Made by a program: the position numbers and the translations under genes
Shown here: one piece after another, positions 62,608 through 64,000 of the stretch
How positions within the stretch are numbered: position 1 is the first letter of the stretch
Layout of the letters: each line of letters opens with the position of its first letter
NCBI GenBank assembly: GCA_035535315.1
Contig: DATLQD010000074.1
Coordinates: 12,385 to 76,384, forward strand
DNA: 64,000 nt
Origin: DASQGA01 sp035535315
Lineage (GTDB): Bacteria; Actinomycetota; Thermoleophilia; Gaiellales; Gaiellaceae
Reading direction: 5' to 3'
The notes under the pieces: model-generated
The model's input: only the letters and a program-made list of their open reading frames with translations
What the model was told of the DNA's origin: nothing
Database searches by the model: none

Positions 62608-63660
62608 CTAATACCGCCGCCTGCCATTTCGCTGCCGAGCCTTGGCTGAGCGGTGGATCGCCTCGAACTCCTCGAGGCTGCGACCCGACCCGACGGCCAC
62701 GCACGTGAGCGGCGACTCGGCCAGATGGACGGGCATGAGTGTCTCCTCCCGAAGCCGCATGTCAAGCCCCGAAAGGAGCGCGCCACCGCCGGCGAGCACG
62801 ATGCCGCGGTCCATGATGTCCGCCGCGAGCTCAGGCGGTGTCTTGTCGAGTGTCGACTTGATCGCGTCGAGGATCTGGGTGACGGGCTCGTCCAGCGCCC
62901 GCCGCACCTCTTCGGATGTGATCACGATCGTCTTCGGGAGGCCGGTCAGCATGTCGCGCCCTCGCACCTCGGCCCGGACCTCCTCACGGAGATCCCAGGC
63001 GGAACCGATCTCGAGCTTGAGCTCCTCGGCCGTTTGCTGGCCGATCAGGAGCTTGTACTCCTTCTTGATGTGGCTCATGATCGCCTCGTCCATCTCGTCG
63101 CCGCCGACGCGGATCGACTGCGACACGACAATGCCGCCGAGGGAGATGACCGCCACCTCTGTCGTCCCGCCTCCGATGTCCACGATCATGTTCCCGGTCG
63201 GCTCTGAGACCGGGAGGCCGGCGCCGATCGCGGCGGCCATCGGCTCCTCGATCAGGTAGGCCTGGCGGGCACCGGCCGAGAGCGTCGCCTCTTCAACGGC
63301 GCGCTTCTCGACGCCCGTGACCCCGGACGGCACGCACACCACGACGCGCGGGTGCGCAAACCGGTTGTGGTGCACCTTCTGGATGAAGTGACGGAGCATC
63401 TGCTCGGTCACGTCGAAGTCCGCGATCACCCCGTCCTTGAGCGGGCGGATCGCCTGAATCGTGCCGGGCGTGCGCCCCAGCATGCGCTTGGCCTCGATCC
63501 CCACCGCGTGCACCTCGCCGCTGCGCGAGTCGATCGCCACCACGGACGGCTCGGAGAGCACGATGCCGCGACCGCGTACGTAGACGAGCGTGTTGGCGGT
63601 CCCCAGATCGACGGCCATGTCGCGGCCGCCCATGCCGGTGAGGTAGGAGAAGAAGCCCAT
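62608..63660 (-). CDS. mreB: Rod shape-determining protein MreB
   Basis: Actin-like filament protein that guides side-wall synthesis. 350 aa from the ATG at 63660. Phosphate-1 motif [11 protein letters not shown], phosphate-2 [14 protein letters not shown], adenosine motif [13 protein letters not shown], and the conserved [13 protein letters not shown]. First gene of mreB-mreC-mreD-PBP2-rodA. Confidence 0.96.
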   Translation of the reverse strand: MGFFSYLTGMGGRDMAVDLGTANTLVYVRGRGIVLSEPSVVAIDSRSGEVHAVGIEAKRMLGRTPGTIQAIRPLKDGVIADFDVTEQMLRHFIQKVHHNRFAHPRVVVCVPSGVTGVEKRAVEEATLSAGARQAYLIEEPMAAAIGAGLPVSEPTGNMIVDIGGGTTEVAVISLGGIVVSQSIRVGGDEMDEAIMSHIKKEYKLLIGQQTAEELKLEIGSAWDLREEVRAEVRGRDMLTGLPKTIVITSEEVRRALDEPVTQILDAIKSTLDKTPPELAADIMDRGIVLAGGGALLSGLDMRLREETLMPVHLAESPLTCVAVGSGRSLEEFEAIHRSAKARQRNGRRRY

Positions 63661-63757
63661 TCGCGCGTTGAGAAGTGAGGATAGGCGTCGGAGCGGCAGC
63701 ACGCGAGAGCCCCGAACGCGAGCGGGAGTCTAGCGGGCCCTCGGGGGCCGGCAACCG

Positions 63758-63901
63758 GTGCAGTACCGCTGGCGCCCGGGTTACGACGGCAACCAGGGTG
63801 AGTGGACAACCCGCCCCACCCACCCCCGGCTTCGCGGGGTCGTCCACTTGTGCCCGGCCATCGCCGACAAGCGCGCCCACCTCCTGCCCGCGCCCGCCTG
63901 A
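63758..63901 (+). CDS. Short Trp/Arg-rich ORF of unknown origin
   Basis: 47-residue frame from a GTG at 63758: begins MQYRWRPGYDGNQGEWTT, then HPRLRGVVHLCPAIADKRAH. The text reads like a real protein and unlike a random frame, but no Shine-Dalgarno is seen. It lies in a 340-bp stretch right of mreB whose base pattern (long C runs) differs from the rest. Might be a piece of an accessory or phage-type gene. Weak call. Confidence 0.3.
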   Translation: MQYRWRPGYDGNQGEWTTRPTHPRLRGVVHLCPAIADKRAHLLPAPA

Positions 63902-63952
63902 ACGGCGGGGGTGTACTGACTTAGGCGGCCCCGGCCCCCTTCATTGCGGTCG

Positions 63953-64000
63953 TTAACTGCGGGACACGAGCAGGTCCGGCACCAGCCGCAGCAGGGCGGG
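63953..64000 (-). CDS. Possible C-terminal end of a gene entering from the right edge
   Basis: On the minus strand the frame from the window edge reads PALLRLVPDLLVSRS and stops at TAA (63953-63955). Too short to identify; listed so that the edge is not read as empty. Confidence 0.25.
   Translation of the reverse strand, partial: PALLRLVPDLLVSRS

Noticed and set aside
1..64000. CRISPR array, insertion sequence, prophage or defence system
   Set aside because: No direct-repeat array, transposase, integrase, restriction or toxin-antitoxin motif was found on either strand.

Overview
The window is high-GC chromosomal DNA from an actinomycete-like bacterium. Three things point there: frequent GTG and TTG starts, tightly overlapping genes, and the gene content (Era/YbeY/PhoH block, RodA-PBP2-MreDCB block, a phosphofructokinase with PPi-type residues, a DeoC plus two-ALDH cluster). 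The mix of a rod-shape operon with these clusters suggests a deep actinobacterial class such as Thermoleophilia; this is inference, not a measurement. Nearly all long genes lie on the minus strand and most are housekeeping. No CRISPR array, prophage, insertion sequence or defence island was recognised.

Layout. 1-1710: secreted sulfatase with C-terminal RTX-like repeats, cut by the left edge. 1714-4257 (-): rpsA, coaE, lytic transglycosylase. 4287-6311 (+): a tandem pair of paralogous membrane-anchored beta-propeller-like proteins. 6323-10006 (-): DNA polymerase I and an XdhC-family protein. 10029-15365 (-): a complete branched-chain amino-acid type ABC transporter (livF, livG, livM, livH and a lipoprotein binding protein), with a strong hairpin between binding protein and permeases. 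15547-16804 (+): tRNA-Leu and phosphofructokinase. 16947-22498 (-): degenerate IGPS-like protein, truncated ALDH-like protein, full ALDH, deoC, M3-like peptidase. 22523-27803 (-): era, cdd, a DgkA-PAP2 fusion, ybeY, phoH, yqeY, HIT protein, mtaB. 28265 (+): small thioredoxin-fold protein. 28546-36057 (-): prmA, dnaJ, hrcA, hemW, lepA, murJ. 36200 (+): rpsT. 36643-40505 (-): holA, comEC, comEA. 40616 (+): LysE-type exporter. 41261-42784 (-): aceA and a small Cys-rich gene, divergent from a LysR regulator (+). 43776-46550 (-): leuS and a small acidic ORF. 46676-49578 (+): flavin/iron-sulfur oxidoreductase and FAH-family hydrolase. 49686-62510 and on to 63660 (-): tRNA-Ala, rsfS, zinc-ribbon protein, small membrane protein, nadD, obgE, rpmA, rplU, rne, small genes, rodA, PBP2, mreD, mreC, mreB. 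The last 300 bp look different from the rest.

Functional themes are ribosome and tRNA biology (rpsA, rpsT, rplU, rpmA, era, ybeY, obgE, rsfS, lepA, prmA, leuS, mtaB, rne), cell-wall elongation (mreBCD, PBP2, rodA, murJ, DgkA-PAP2, lytic transglycosylase) and DNA uptake/replication (comEA, comEC, holA, polA).

The most unusual signal is in translation starts. Fifteen gene junctions overlap by exactly 4 bp as NTGA: eight ATGA, three GTGA, two TTGA and two apparent CTGA. At the two CTGA sites, and at rsfS and probably PBP2, conserved N-terminal structure extends upstream of the first ATG/GTG/TTG to an in-frame CTG. This suggests real use of CTG starts here. Two further genes (livH and a zinc-ribbon gene) have upstream coding evidence but no usual start at all.
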